Part shown: piece after piece, positions 44,677 through 53,234 of the stretch | Layout: each line of letters starts with the position of its first letter | Numbering within the stretch: position 1 is the first letter of the stretch | Notes under the pieces: generated by a model | What the model saw: the letters and a program-made list of their open reading frames with translations, nothing else | What the model was told of the DNA's origin: nothing | Databases searched by the model: none | Translations under genes and position numbers: made by a program | DNA from: CAVQUE01 sp046290435 | GTDB taxonomy: Bacteria > Actinomycetota > Acidimicrobiia > Acidimicrobiales > UBA8592 | Direction of reading: 5' to 3' | DNA: 64,000 nt | Assembly (NCBI GenBank): GCA_046290435.1 | Contig: JBKAGO010000049.1 | Location: 1 to 64,000 of the forward strand

Positions 44677-45690
44677 ATGGAGTGGGTTGAAATTCGAGGC
44701 GAGACCCTCGAACTGGCCAAGGAACGTGCGTTGGATCAACTCGGCGTCGCCATCGAAGATGCCGAGTTCGAGATCGTCCAGGTGCCCGAGAGCCGTTGGC
44801 TGGGCCTGAAGAAGACCGAGGCCCGCGTGCGGGCGCGGGTCCGACCGACCCAACCGCGTGCCAAGCGTGAGGGCGGCCGTCCCCGCCGGGGCCGCAAGGG
44901 CGAGGAGTCGAAGGGTCGCTCGTCGTCGCGTTCGCGCAGCAACGGCAACGCTTCCAGCGGCAGCGCCGCAGCGTCATCGGAGGGCGAGACGAAGGCCTCC
45001 GGCCGCGGCGGCGACCGCCAGCCCGCCAAGCGAGGGCGCCATGGTGGCGAGAGCGCTGCTGCAGCACCGCAGGGCGTAGCAGCCGAGTCCGACGCCAGTT
45101 CGTCGGCCGCACCAACCCGCAACGAACAGCCCGCACCGAAGTCCAAGGCCGCGAGTGAAGACCGCGAGCGGAGCCGACCGAAGAAGAAGGAGAGGGCCGT
45201 GAGCGATCAGACCCGTGAAGAATTGGTACCCATCGACGAACAGACCGAGATGGTCGAATCGTTCCTCGGCGGAGTCCTGGCCGGCTTCGGCCTCGAGGGC
45301 GACGTCTCCACCGAGGTCGTCGACGGTGACGTCCAGGCCGACATCACCGGCGCGAACCTCGGCCTGCTGATCGGTCCCAAGGGTGGCACCATCCGGGCGC
45401 TCCAGGAAGTCACCCGGGCCGCAGCGCAGCGCCATGCCGATGGTCGCGAGACCCACCGCATCAATGTCGACGTCGCGGGCTACCGCGAGCGCCGCCGCGA
45501 GGCCCTTGGTGACTTCGCCCGTCGCCAGGCCGAGATCGTGCGGGCAGAGGGCCGCCGGGTGGCGCTCGAGCCGATGGGATCGGCAGATCGCAAGGCCGTC
45601 CACGATGCCGTCCTCGACATCGAAGGCGTTCGCAGCATCTCCGAAGGCGACGATCCCCGTCGCCGTGTCGTACTTATCCCCGACGACTGA
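44677..45690 (+). CDS. jag: Jag/KhpB (SpoIIIJ-associated) RNA-binding protein
   Basis: 337 aa. N-terminal Jag_N (EWVEIRGETLELAKERALDQ; SRWLGLKKTEARVRARV), a 120-residue Arg/Ser/Ala-rich linker, KH domain (GLLIGPKGGTIRALQEVTRA) and C-terminal R3H (RRQAEIVRAEGRRVALEPMG then SADRKAVHDAVLDIEGV). It starts 3 nt after yidC. In firmicutes it binds RNA with KhpA and affects cell elongation. Confidence 0.93.
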   Translation: MEWVEIRGETLELAKERALDQLGVAIEDAEFEIVQVPESRWLGLKKTEARVRARVRPTQPRAKREGGRPRRGRKGEESKGRSSSRSRSNGNASSGSAAASSEGETKASGRGGDRQPAKRGRHGGESAAAAPQGVAAESDASSSAAPTRNEQPAPKSKAASEDRERSRPKKKERAVSDQTREELVPIDEQTEMVESFLGGVLAGFGLEGDVSTEVVDGDVQADITGANLGLLIGPKGGTIRALQEVTRAAAQRHADGRETHRINVDVAGYRERRREALGDFARRQAEIVRAEGRRVALEPMGSADRKAVHDAVLDIEGVRSISEGDDPRRRVVLIPDD

Positions 45691-45708
45691 TCTCAGGGGT
45701 TCGTCTCG

Positions 45709-46341
45709 ATGACAGACGCTCCCCCACCATTGCATCGAGTCCTCCGCCGGGCCCGGGAACTTCGGTTCCTGGGCCCGGCGCCGTTGGAGGACCAGATCGC
45801 CAATGGCCTGGTGTTCGCGGAGGCCGTGCTCACCCTGCACGGGCCTGCGGCCACAGTCGCAGATCTGGGCCCGGGCGGTGGTGTCCCCTCGCTGGTCGTC
45901 GCCGAGCGCTGCCCCGCGGCGACGATGGTGTTGATCGAACGGGCGCGCCGCCGGGTGGACTTCCTCCGTTGGGCGGTCGCCGAACTGGGATGGCAGGCCC
46001 GGATCCGGGTGCATCTCGCCGAAGCCGAAGACGCCGGCCGCGATCCGGCGATGACGGGCTCCTTCGATGTCGTCACGGCACGCAGCTTCGGCCCGGCTGC
46101 GGTCACGGCCGAGTGCGGATGTCGGCTGCTTCGGCCCGGAGGGCATCTGGTCGTGTCCGAGCCCCCCGGCGCCCCCGACCGCTGGCCCGGCGAGGCATTG
46201 CGTCCCCTCGGCCTCACGCCGGCGATCCTCCTCGGTGATGGGCCGGCCCGCTTGGCTGTTCTGACCCGCAGCGAGGAGCTCGAGCTCGACCCCGCCTATC
46301 CCCGACGTGCCGGTGTCCCCCGTCGCCGACCGGTCTTCTGA
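45709..46341 (+). CDS. rsmG: 16S rRNA (guanine527-N7)-methyltransferase
   Basis: 210 aa. GLVFAEAVLTLHGPAATVAD LGPGGGVPSLVV is the SAM-binding start (LGPGGG), then VLIERARRRVDFLRWAVAEL and VVTARSFGPAAVTAECGCRL. Shorter at the N-terminus than E. coli RsmG. Last gene of the rpmH group; the parS/gene-poor stretch follows. Confidence 0.9.
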   Translation: MTDAPPPLHRVLRRARELRFLGPAPLEDQIANGLVFAEAVLTLHGPAATVADLGPGGGVPSLVVAERCPAATMVLIERARRRVDFLRWAVAELGWQARIRVHLAEAEDAGRDPAMTGSFDVVTARSFGPAAVTAECGCRLLRPGGHLVVSEPPGAPDRWPGEALRPLGLTPAILLGDGPARLAVLTRSEELELDPAYPRRAGVPRRRPVF

Positions 46342-46377
46342 GCAGGGCGACGCCGCGGAGTCGAACCCGCCTGCATC

Positions 46378-46393
46378 TGTTTCACGTGAAACC
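46378..46393. other. parS site 1
   Basis: TGTTTCACGTGAAACC, 15 of 16 to the consensus TGTTTCACGTGAAACA. ParB should bind here. Confidence 0.9.
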
Positions 46394-46482
46394 AATTGCG
46401 ACGGCTCCCTGATCACGTTGGTGCCGTCACCGACAGCGATCGCTTCGAGCAGGTCTTCCACGGCAGACGCAGACAGGGCCAT
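46388..46482 (-). pseudogene. 5' relic of an IS256-type transposase gene
   Basis: From the ATG at 46482 (with AAGGAG 9 nt upstream) the frame reads MALSASAVEDLLEAIAVGDG then TNVIREPSQLV, which I recognise as the start of IS256-family transposases (pattern LLEAxxxGDGxxxIR). It then runs into parS site 1 and the antisense of rsmG, so only about 32 codons remain. Confidence 0.4.
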
Positions 46483-47191
46483 CGGCGTGTTCTCCTTGGT
46501 GTGCACTCTGGTGGGTACACACCGAGGCTCATGCCGGTGGCTGACCCGTGGGTGGACCCTCCCCGGAAGCCGACCACGCCAAGGAACTCATACCCCGACG
46601 ATGGGGAGGGCGGGCCTCTGCGCCTCCGGCCAGCTCTCTGAGTTCTGGGACAACGTCGCGGGTAGCGGCTGTCGATGGTCGCGCACGGCTGCACGAGGTA
46701 CGGGCCGCGCTTCGCTGGGTCGGGAATCATTTCGGTGCCACTGTCCCCGGCGGCAAAGATCCGAAGATCGGGCTGCGCAGCGATGTGGTACGGGTCGATG
46801 CACTGAACGTCACCGGACGGTGCGAGGAGGCGGGCCGCGTGGCCGGAGTGGAAAGCGGCAGCACAGGGCGGGTCTCTTCGGGCATGACCGTCGGTCGGTC
46901 CGCTGACGCAGGGCAGCGGTGGAGCTGTTCGCGACGCGACGGACTTGTGCTCTGCCTCCTGGCGTGGCGATTCCGGCGCTGCGTGGTCCGACGAGGGGAA
47001 TCCGTGGATCTGCATCGTCGCCCGGTTCCGGATCAATCGCCTCCCGGTCCTGTTCGCTGCGCTCACGGGGCATTCGGGCCGTGACCGGGCGGGCTGGATC
47101 GAGGCCGGCCTGCTGAGCCCGTCGTGGCAACCAAGAGATGGTGGCCGAGAGGCGGGCGGGCGGGAGACTCGACGCTGATCGACGTCGGCGA

Positions 47192-47207
47192 TGTTTCACG
47201 TGGAACA
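47192..47207. other. parS site 2
   Basis: TGTTTCACGTGGAACA, 15 of 16 to consensus. Confidence 0.9.
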
Positions 47208-47741
47208 GCGCAGCGGCAATGCACGCGTGAGGGGGCCTGCTGCGAGGGGGAGACGGCGGGCGTGGGCGGCGTGCGACCGGACTGCCATGCGTTCTCCATC
47301 TGCCCACGCGAGCTTGCCGATGAGGCATCCCGGGCGCCACGGTGGCACAGCGGGGTCGCCCGTGAGTCGTTGGCGGTGACGCACCATGGACTCTCGGACG
47401 CGGAACGCCTGGATCGGCGCCTGCTTGCCGAAAGAGCTTCTCAGGGCGCCGGCGCGAGTTGCGCCGCAAGAGCGTCCTCCGATGCGCGTGTGGCGGCAGT
47501 CATGTCGCCGAAGGACGAGGTAACCACAACTGGCGACGGGGGCCATGGCGCCTGCTGGTGGCCGTGCCGATCGGTCCGGTGTGGTGGTCATCATTGATAG
47601 CTCGTCGTCCCGGCGCTGGTCCCGATGCGCCGACGGGAGCGAGCGGGACCCACCGGGGGGCTGATAGCGCGGCAGTGTTGGTCGGTAGTCGTCCGGTCGG
47701 GCGGTCGGCGGCTGGATCGAACGACATCGGCCCGGTATCGG

Positions 47742-47757
47742 CGTTTCACGTGAAACA
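47742..47757. other. parS site 3
   Basis: CGTTTCACGTGAAACA, 15 of 16 to consensus. Confidence 0.9.
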
Positions 47758-47883
47758 ACGAAGCCAGGCCCGTGGATGGTTGCGCTGATGGCAGCCGCCA
47801 GTCGTGGTCGCTGTGCTCCAGTCTGGGGCGCCCGTATCGGTGAACGATGCTGCGTTACCGGCCGGGTCGGAGCGTGGAGCTGC

Positions 47884-47889
47884 TACGAT
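47884..47889 (+). promoter_or_regulatory. -10 element of the parAB promoter
   Basis: TACGAT preceded by TGC (extended -10), 37 nt before the parA GTG. No clear -35. Confidence 0.4.
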
Positions 47890-47926
47890 TTCCCGGTCCG
47901 CCGGCCCCACGAGAGGAGCCTCCGTC

Positions 47927-49129
47927 GTGACCTCGGACTCTTACGAGGAATCGAGCCGGCCGGTCATCCCCGACCCGAGCGAACGTGATGGTGTCGACAC
48001 CGACACCGATCCCGTCATCGCCGAGTCGGATGATCGTCCTGCTCCATCCATGCTGCAGCGAGCCATCGATGGTTCGGGCAGCATGCGACCGCTGCCCTCC
48101 GATCCTGACCTCGATGCGGTGATCGAAACCGTGGCCGGCGGGTCCGAGGTCGGCAAAGCGACCATCGATACTGCCGCCGGCGCTTCGTCGCCCACGGTGA
48201 CGTCCCCTGCTCCGACAGCGGGAGCCATCGCCGCAGACGTTGCTGCGGCCGACGAGCCGATGGGCGAGATCGAAGCGCCCACTCAGGCGGCAGCGGCGCT
48301 GCCGTCGCTCGATGATCTCCTGGGCACGAAACATCCCGGCTCGAAGCGTGCGCTGCCTCGGGTCCTGGCGGTGGCAAACCAGAAGGGTGGTGTCGGCAAG
48401 ACAACGACGACCATCAATCTCGCAGCATGTCTCGCCGACATGGGTTATCGGGTTCTGGTCGTGGATCTCGACCCGCAGGCCAACGCCACCACCGGGCTCG
48501 GCATCGACCCGCGGGCCATCGAGAATTCGATGTACGACGTCATCCTGCACGGTGTGCCCATGCAGGACTGTGCGCTCCCTACCGACATCCCCACGCTGCA
48601 GATCGCGCCGTCCAGCCTCGACCTCGCGGGAGCGGAGATCGAGCTCGTCCCGGCGTTCAACCGCGAGCGCAAGGTCCTGCTCGCCCTCGAGCCGCTGCTC
48701 GCCGATCTCGATTACGTGTTCATCGACTGTCCCCCGTCGCTGGGCCTGTTGACCGTCAATGCCTTGACGGCGGCATCGGAGGTCCTGGTCCCGATCCAGT
48801 GCGAGTACTACGCGCTCGAGGGGCTCGGGCAGCTCCTGCGCAACGTCGAGTTGGTCCAACGGAATCTCAACCAGGCACTCGAGGTGTCGACGATCGCTCT
48901 GGTCATGTTCGATGCCCGCACGAAGCTGTCGACCCAGGTGGTCGACGAGGTCCGGGCCCATTTCGGCGACAAGGTGTGCCAGCAGATCGTGCCCCGTTCG
49001 GTACGGCTCTCGGAGGCGCCGTCATTCGGACAGCCCATCATCTTGTTCGACGACCGCTCCCGCGGGGCCCTTGCCTATCGTCAGCTCGCCAAGGAGGTCA
49101 GCGGTGGTCCGCCAAACCGGTCTCGGTAG
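47927..49129 (+). CDS. parA: Chromosome-partitioning ATPase ParA (Soj)
   Basis: 400 aa from a GTG with GAGGAG 9 nt upstream. Residues 1-145 are an acidic, low-complexity extension before the family core. Core: RVLAVANQKGGVGKTTTTIN (Walker A), VLVVDLDPQANATTGLG, DYVFIDCPPSLGLLTVNAL, and VPRSVRLSEAPSFGQPIIL. Moves ParB-parS complexes at division. Overlaps parB by 26 nt. Confidence 0.95.
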   Translation: MTSDSYEESSRPVIPDPSERDGVDTDTDPVIAESDDRPAPSMLQRAIDGSGSMRPLPSDPDLDAVIETVAGGSEVGKATIDTAAGASSPTVTSPAPTAGAIAADVAAADEPMGEIEAPTQAAAALPSLDDLLGTKHPGSKRALPRVLAVANQKGGVGKTTTTINLAACLADMGYRVLVVDLDPQANATTGLGIDPRAIENSMYDVILHGVPMQDCALPTDIPTLQIAPSSLDLAGAEIELVPAFNRERKVLLALEPLLADLDYVFIDCPPSLGLLTVNALTAASEVLVPIQCEYYALEGLGQLLRNVELVQRNLNQALEVSTIALVMFDARTKLSTQVVDEVRAHFGDKVCQQIVPRSVRLSEAPSFGQPIILFDDRSRGALAYRQLAKEVSGGPPNRSR

Positions 49130-49979
49130 AGGGCTCGGCGCACTCATTCCCGGCGACGAGGATCGACCGTCGGGCCTGTCGGGCGTCGCCTATCGCGAAC
49201 TTCCGGTCGGTGCCATCAGCGCGAACCCGTACCAGCCTCGTGAGCAATTCGATGAGCTGTCACTCAGTGCGTTGACCGCATCGGTGCGCGAGGTGGGTGT
49301 CCTGCAGCCGATCCTGGTCCGTGCCAAGGGACAAGACGAGTTCGAGCTGATCGCAGGGGAGCGTCGCTGGCGTGCCGCCAAACGCGCCGGCCTGCGAACG
49401 ATTCCTGCGATCGTGCGCGAGATCGAAGACCTCACCTCGCTCGAACATGCGCTGGTGGAGAACCTCCACCGCGAGGACCTGGGCCCCCTCGAAGAGGCCG
49501 CTGCCTATCAGCAGCTGATGGAAGACTTCGGGCTCACCCAGGAAGCGGTGTCCCAGCGCGTCGGCAAGAGTCGCTCTGCGGTTGCGAACTCTCTACGGCT
49601 GCTGCAGCTCCCGGCCAGCGTGCAGGGGATGCTCGTCGATGGGCAACTCACCGCAGGTCATGCCAGAGCCTTGTTGGGACTGGCGTCGCGCCAGGAGCAG
49701 GATCGCCTCGCTCGTCTCGCTGTCGCAGACGAGCTGACGGTGCGCGAAGTCGAACGCCTGGTGCGCGAAGGATCGACCATCACGCCACCGGCCAAGAAGT
49801 CCGGATCCCGCGAGCGACCCGCTGCGCTGCTCGAGGTGGAGCAACGTATGGCCGATCGTCTGGACACGCGCGTGCAGGTCACCATGGGCGACAAGCGAGG
49901 GAAGATGGTCATCGAGTTCGCCGACATGGACGATCTCGGGAGGATCTTCTCCCTGCTCGAGCACGATACGAACGACTGA
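49104..49979 (+). CDS. parB: Chromosome-partitioning protein ParB (Spo0J)
   Basis: 291 aa from a GTG with AAGGAGG 6 nt upstream. N-terminal TGLGRGLGALIP (ParA-stimulating segment), CTP-binding boxes LIAGERRWRAAKRAGLRTIP and VENLHREDLGPLEEAAAYQQ, helix-turn-helix TQEAVSQRVGKSRSAVANSL and a C-terminal dimer domain (GKMVIEFADMDDLGRIFSLL). Three parS sites lie upstream of parA. Confidence 0.96.
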   Translation: MVRQTGLGRGLGALIPGDEDRPSGLSGVAYRELPVGAISANPYQPREQFDELSLSALTASVREVGVLQPILVRAKGQDEFELIAGERRWRAAKRAGLRTIPAIVREIEDLTSLEHALVENLHREDLGPLEEAAAYQQLMEDFGLTQEAVSQRVGKSRSAVANSLRLLQLPASVQGMLVDGQLTAGHARALLGLASRQEQDRLARLAVADELTVREVERLVREGSTITPPAKKSGSRERPAALLEVEQRMADRLDTRVQVTMGDKRGKMVIEFADMDDLGRIFSLLEHDTND

Positions 49980-50282
49980 GCTTCTCCACCTGGAGATCGA
50001 GATCTCGACCTGTCATCGAGGGTCGCGATCGGTGAGCGCAGAGTTGTCCACAGGCTGAGGACAAACCTGTGACAAAGTGTTCAGGGTTGCGCTTTAACAC
50101 CAGAGTTGTCACCAAAAGTGTCAGAATCTGTCCGTGTCGTCACGCAACGTGCGGACATATGGGCCATTCGGCGCAGGTGTCGGCTCGGTCTGGCTCCGAG
50201 TGGGCATGGTGGTACCGCAACGGCGATCCACAGGGACCTCGCCCGCTCGACAGCGGTGAAGTCCGGGCGATCTCGGTGAGGA
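49980..50282. other. parB-cwlM convergent spacer
   Basis: About 300 bp without a firm gene. A perfect DnaA box TTGTCCACA (50044-50052) lies within an inverted pair TTGTCC/GGACAA. TCGAGATCTCGA (49997-50008) is a short palindrome that may help end parB transcription. A plus-strand frame from 50159 has a GYF_2-like WWYRNGDPQGPRPLDSGEV start but runs into the antisense of the next gene. Confidence 0.5.
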
Positions 50283-51260
50283 TCAGTCCTCGAGGAGTGC
50301 GGCCAACCAGCCCGTCACGGCCTGGGCGACCGCATCGGCGACCGCGGGCGTGCGCTCGACGACCTCGGTCACCGGACCGATGCGCAGCACCGCAGCGGGC
50401 ATCCGTGTCTCTCGCAACACCGGGCGGCGTTGACCCCGCACCTCGACCGGAGCGAAGGCTGCACCCTCGAGCTCGGCGGCGAGCCGTCGCGCCAATGCTG
50501 CGCCCTCGCCGGATTCGAAGCCCTCGGTCGCGAAGTAGGACACGAGCGAACGCGGCCCGGCCTCGGGTACGAGCCCGACATAGCCCACCGCATCGAGACG
50601 ATTGGCCAGCCGAGCCTGATACGACTCGTCGGGATGGTCCAAGGCCACGACCGAGTGGCCGCGGGCTCGCAGGCGCCGGGCGATCGTGTCGGCCACGGCG
50701 CCGAGACCTCCGAGGCTCGCGATGACCAGCGGCGTCTCGGCGGGAGTAGTGGTGCGCCTGCGGACTCGCTCGCGTTCGCGAATGGCTGCGATGTTGGCCT
50801 GACGGTCGCGCCCGCCCAGACGGGTCAGCGCGGCGAGCGTGTCGGGTCCACAGATCCCATCGGCCGCGAGACCCGCGTTGCGTTGAAAGTTCTCGATGGC
50901 CTGCGCGGTGAGGGGCCCGAAGATGCCGTCGACCCGCCCGGCGTCGAAACCCAGCGCTCCCAGCCGGCGCTGCAGGTCGGCGACGTCGTCGCCGCGTAGC
51001 ATCGGCGAAGCGCGCAGGTACAGCAACCGGTCGCCCGGTCGATGTTGGGCTTCGGCGAGCGCGGCCCAGGTCTGCTTGCCGACGACGCCATCGGTGTCGA
51101 GGCCGCGGCTCTGCTGGAATCGCCGGACCGCGTCGGCGGTGTCGCCGTCGAATCGATCACCACTCGAGCAGCCGAACCCCGCTCGGTCGAGGCGCTGGAC
51201 CAGGTCGAGCACTGCCGGCCCGGAATCACCGACGCTGAGCGGTAACGCGGCGCCAGCCAT
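50283..51260 (-). CDS. CwlM-like peptidoglycan-binding protein with degenerate amidase domain
   Basis: 325 aa. Two PG_binding_1 repeats (GDSGPAVLDLVQRLDRAGFG; RGDDVADLQRRLGALGFDAG) then an Amidase_3-like fold (TPLVIASLGGLGAVADTIAR; YQARLANRLDAVGYVGLVPE). The usual zinc ligands are missing: DPGHGG is ASLGGL, SIHANA is LVPEAG, and the late catalytic Glu is not seen. The position next to trxAB and parB matches mycobacterial CwlM, a non-enzymatic regulator of MurA. The ATG at 51260 has no clear Shine-Dalgarno. Confidence 0.75.
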   Translation of the reverse strand: MAGAALPLSVGDSGPAVLDLVQRLDRAGFGCSSGDRFDGDTADAVRRFQQSRGLDTDGVVGKQTWAALAEAQHRPGDRLLYLRASPMLRGDDVADLQRRLGALGFDAGRVDGIFGPLTAQAIENFQRNAGLAADGICGPDTLAALTRLGGRDRQANIAAIRERERVRRRTTTPAETPLVIASLGGLGAVADTIARRLRARGHSVVALDHPDESYQARLANRLDAVGYVGLVPEAGPRSLVSYFATEGFESGEGAALARRLAAELEGAAFAPVEVRGQRRPVLRETRMPAAVLRIGPVTEVVERTPAVADAVAQAVTGWLAALLED

Positions 51261-51307
51261 GAAGGGAGAGTTCGCCGATGCCGTGATCTGGGTGGATGCC
51301 GACGCGT

Positions 51308-51634
51308 CTAGATGTAGTCGGCGAGATCGTCGAGCAGCGCGGCCTTGCCCTTGGCGCCCACGATGCGCTTGGCCGGAGCACCGTCTTTGAAGACGATCAG
51401 CGTCGGGATGCTCATGACCTCGAATCGGCGCGCCACATCGGCGGCTTCGTCGACGTTGAGCTTGGCGATGGAGATCTTGCCGGCCTGTTCGACCGCGATC
51501 TCGTCGAGGATGGGAGCGATCATCTTGCACGGGCCGCACCACTCGGCCCAGAAGTCGACGAGGACGGGGACCTCGGCGCCGAGGACCTCCTCGTCGAAGG
51601 TCGTTGCGGTGAGGGTGGTGATGCCTTCGGCCAT
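51308..51634 (-). CDS. trxA: Thioredoxin
   Basis: 108 aa. Dithiol reductant. PVLVDFWAEWCGPCKMIAPI with active site WCGPC (32-36), cis-Pro in SIPTLIVFKDG. GAGAAG about 8 nt upstream of the ATG. An extended -10 TGTACCCT (51729-51722 on the minus strand) gives a leader of about 80 nt, so it may have its own promoter despite the trxB neighbour. Confidence 0.95.
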   Translation of the reverse strand: MAEGITTLTATTFDEEVLGAEVPVLVDFWAEWCGPCKMIAPILDEIAVEQAGKISIAKLNVDEAADVARRFEVMSIPTLIVFKDGAPAKRIVGAKGKAALLDDLADYI

Positions 51635-51803
51635 GAGAATCTTCTCTTTCGGTCTCGTCCGGCCGGCGCCCACGGCGAATGCGCTCTCGATGAACGCCCG
51701 CGGTACGACCGGCTTCGGATCAGGGTACAGCCAACCAACCCGCCGGTCGTCCCCGACCATTCCGCAGCGCGGGGTGGGGAGCAGCCGGCCGGCCGCGAAG
51801 ACC

Positions 51804-52790
51804 TCAGGCGTCGTGGAGAGTCTCGAGCCAGCGTTCGGCGTCGAGGGCGGCCATGCAACCCGACCCGGCAGCGGTGATGGCCTGACGGTAGATGTCGTCC
51901 TGGACGTCGCCGCATGCGAAGACGCCCTCGACATCGGTGTGGGAGGAGTCCGGCCGGGTGACCAGGTAGCCGTTCTCGCGCAGCTCGAGCTGCCCCTTGA
52001 ACAGATCGGTGTTGGGCTTGTGGCCGATGGCGATGAACAGGCCGTCGATGGCCATCTCGGCGTGTTCGCCGGTCTGGGTGTTCTCGAGCGTCACGCCGCG
52101 TAGCTTGTCCTCGCCGTGGATGGCCACGACCGTTTGGTTCCAGGCGAAGCTGATCTTTTCGTTCGCGAACGCACGGTCCTGCATGATCTTCGAGGCGCGC
52201 AGCTCGTCGCGGCGATGGACGATGGTGACCTTGCTGGCGAAGCGGGTGAGGAAGTTGGCCTCCTCGAGCGCGCTGTCGCCGCCGCCGATGACGGCGATCT
52301 CCTGGTCGCGGAAGAAGAACCCGTCGCAGGTGGCGCAGGTGGAGACACCGTGGCCGATCAGGCGGGTCTCGTTGTCGAGGCCGAGCATCAACGACTGCGC
52401 ACCGGTGGACACGATGATCGCCTGTGCACGCACATCGGGTTCGGGGGCGTCGGGATCGTTCGTCCATATGCCGAAGGGCCGCGCGGACAGGTCGACGCGC
52501 CGGACCTTCTCGGTGATGATCTCGGCCCCGAAACGCATGGCCTGCTCGCGCATCTTCACCATCAGCTCGGGGCCCATGATCCCGTCGGGGAAGCCCGGGA
52601 AGTTCTCGACGTCGGTCGTCAGCATCAGCTGCCCGCCGGGTTGATCGCTGGTGGAGGATGGCTCGCCCTCGATCACCAGCGGAGAGAGATTGGCGCGTGC
52701 GGTGTAGATGGCGGCGGTGAGACCTGCCGGCCCGGACCCGATCACGACGACGTCGCGGACCTCGGGTCCATCGGTTGTGGCGCTGGTCAT
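51804..52790 (-). CDS. trxB: Thioredoxin-disulfide reductase
   Basis: 328 aa. FAD/NADPH enzyme. VVVIGSGPAGLTAAIYTARA (FAD), redox CATC at 152-155 in STCATCDGFFFRDQ, IAVIGGGDSALEEANFLTRF (NADPH) and FACGDVQDDIYRQAITAAGS at the end. The ATG overlaps the stop of the membrane gene upstream (ATGA). Pairs with trxA, 169 bp downstream. Confidence 0.95.
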   Translation of the reverse strand: MTSATTDGPEVRDVVVIGSGPAGLTAAIYTARANLSPLVIEGEPSSTSDQPGGQLMLTTDVENFPGFPDGIMGPELMVKMREQAMRFGAEIITEKVRRVDLSARPFGIWTNDPDAPEPDVRAQAIIVSTGAQSLMLGLDNETRLIGHGVSTCATCDGFFFRDQEIAVIGGGDSALEEANFLTRFASKVTIVHRRDELRASKIMQDRAFANEKISFAWNQTVVAIHGEDKLRGVTLENTQTGEHAEMAIDGLFIAIGHKPNTDLFKGQLELRENGYLVTRPDSSHTDVEGVFACGDVQDDIYRQAITAAGSGCMAALDAERWLETLHDA

Positions 52791-53134
52791 GGCTTGGCCG
52801 CACCCTTGGGCCGCTTGCTCCACAGCAACAACCCGGCAAGGCACAGGACCCCACCGATGATGAAGTACACGTATCCGACGTCGCCCGGAACGGCCCAGTC
52901 GAGGAACCGGGTCAACCCGACGAGCAACAGCGGCAGGGCCACCAGTGCCAGCACGGCGGCGACGAGTCCGTAGACGATCGCTCGGCTGATACGGATCGCC
53001 GGGCCGCTGGTCTTGACCCGCACGTCGTCGATGACGGTGACGATGCGATTGGTTGCCTGTTGGGGCCAGTCGGGGGGGAGCCCCGGCACGCCGCCGGGCG
53101 GCGTCTGATTCTCGGAGGTGGACAGATCGGCCAT
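52787..53134 (-). CDS. Small two-helix membrane protein
   Basis: 115 aa. A Pro-rich N-terminus, a conserved-looking PQQATNRIVTVIDDVRVKTS segment, then helices AIVYGLVAAVLALVALPLLL and YVYFIIGGVLCLAGLLLW with a basic tail. Similar small proteins precede trxB in related actinobacteria, but I know no function. Confidence 0.65.
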   Translation of the reverse strand: MADLSTSENQTPPGGVPGLPPDWPQQATNRIVTVIDDVRVKTSGPAIRISRAIVYGLVAAVLALVALPLLLVGLTRFLDWAVPGDVGYVYFIIGGVLCLAGLLLWSKRPKGAAKP

Positions 53135-53234
53135 GGGATCGGACCCTATCGCACGGCGACCGCCACGGCGATGCGGGCATCTGCGACCTGCAGGGTCGGC
53201 CGCAAGGGTCGGCCGGCACCGTCAGCCGACAGGG

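Larger units (their letters stand above)
46483..47926. other. Gene-poor stretch between rsmG and parA
   Basis: About 1.4 kb with open frames on both strands but none with a recognisable product, domain or codon pattern. It contains parS sites 2 and 3 and the parA promoter candidate. A minus-strand frame near 46750-46900 reads VQCIDPYHIAAQPDLR, faintly like transposase text; I would not call it. Confidence 0.6.

Noticed and set aside
44974..46506. 510-codon minus-strand frame opposite jag and rsmG
   Set aside because: Only its first 32 codons look like protein (IS256 relic); the rest is antisense of two certain genes.
47124..47788. Frames on both strands between parS sites 2 and parA as genes
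   Set aside because: No domain, no Shine-Dalgarno or -10 geometry, and composition unlike neighbouring coding sequence.
53190..53234. Three AGGGTC(G/A)GCCG repeats after the anti-sigma gene as an attachment site
   Set aside because: Short, imperfect and most simply explained as a terminator-like repeat; no integrase or tRNA nearby.
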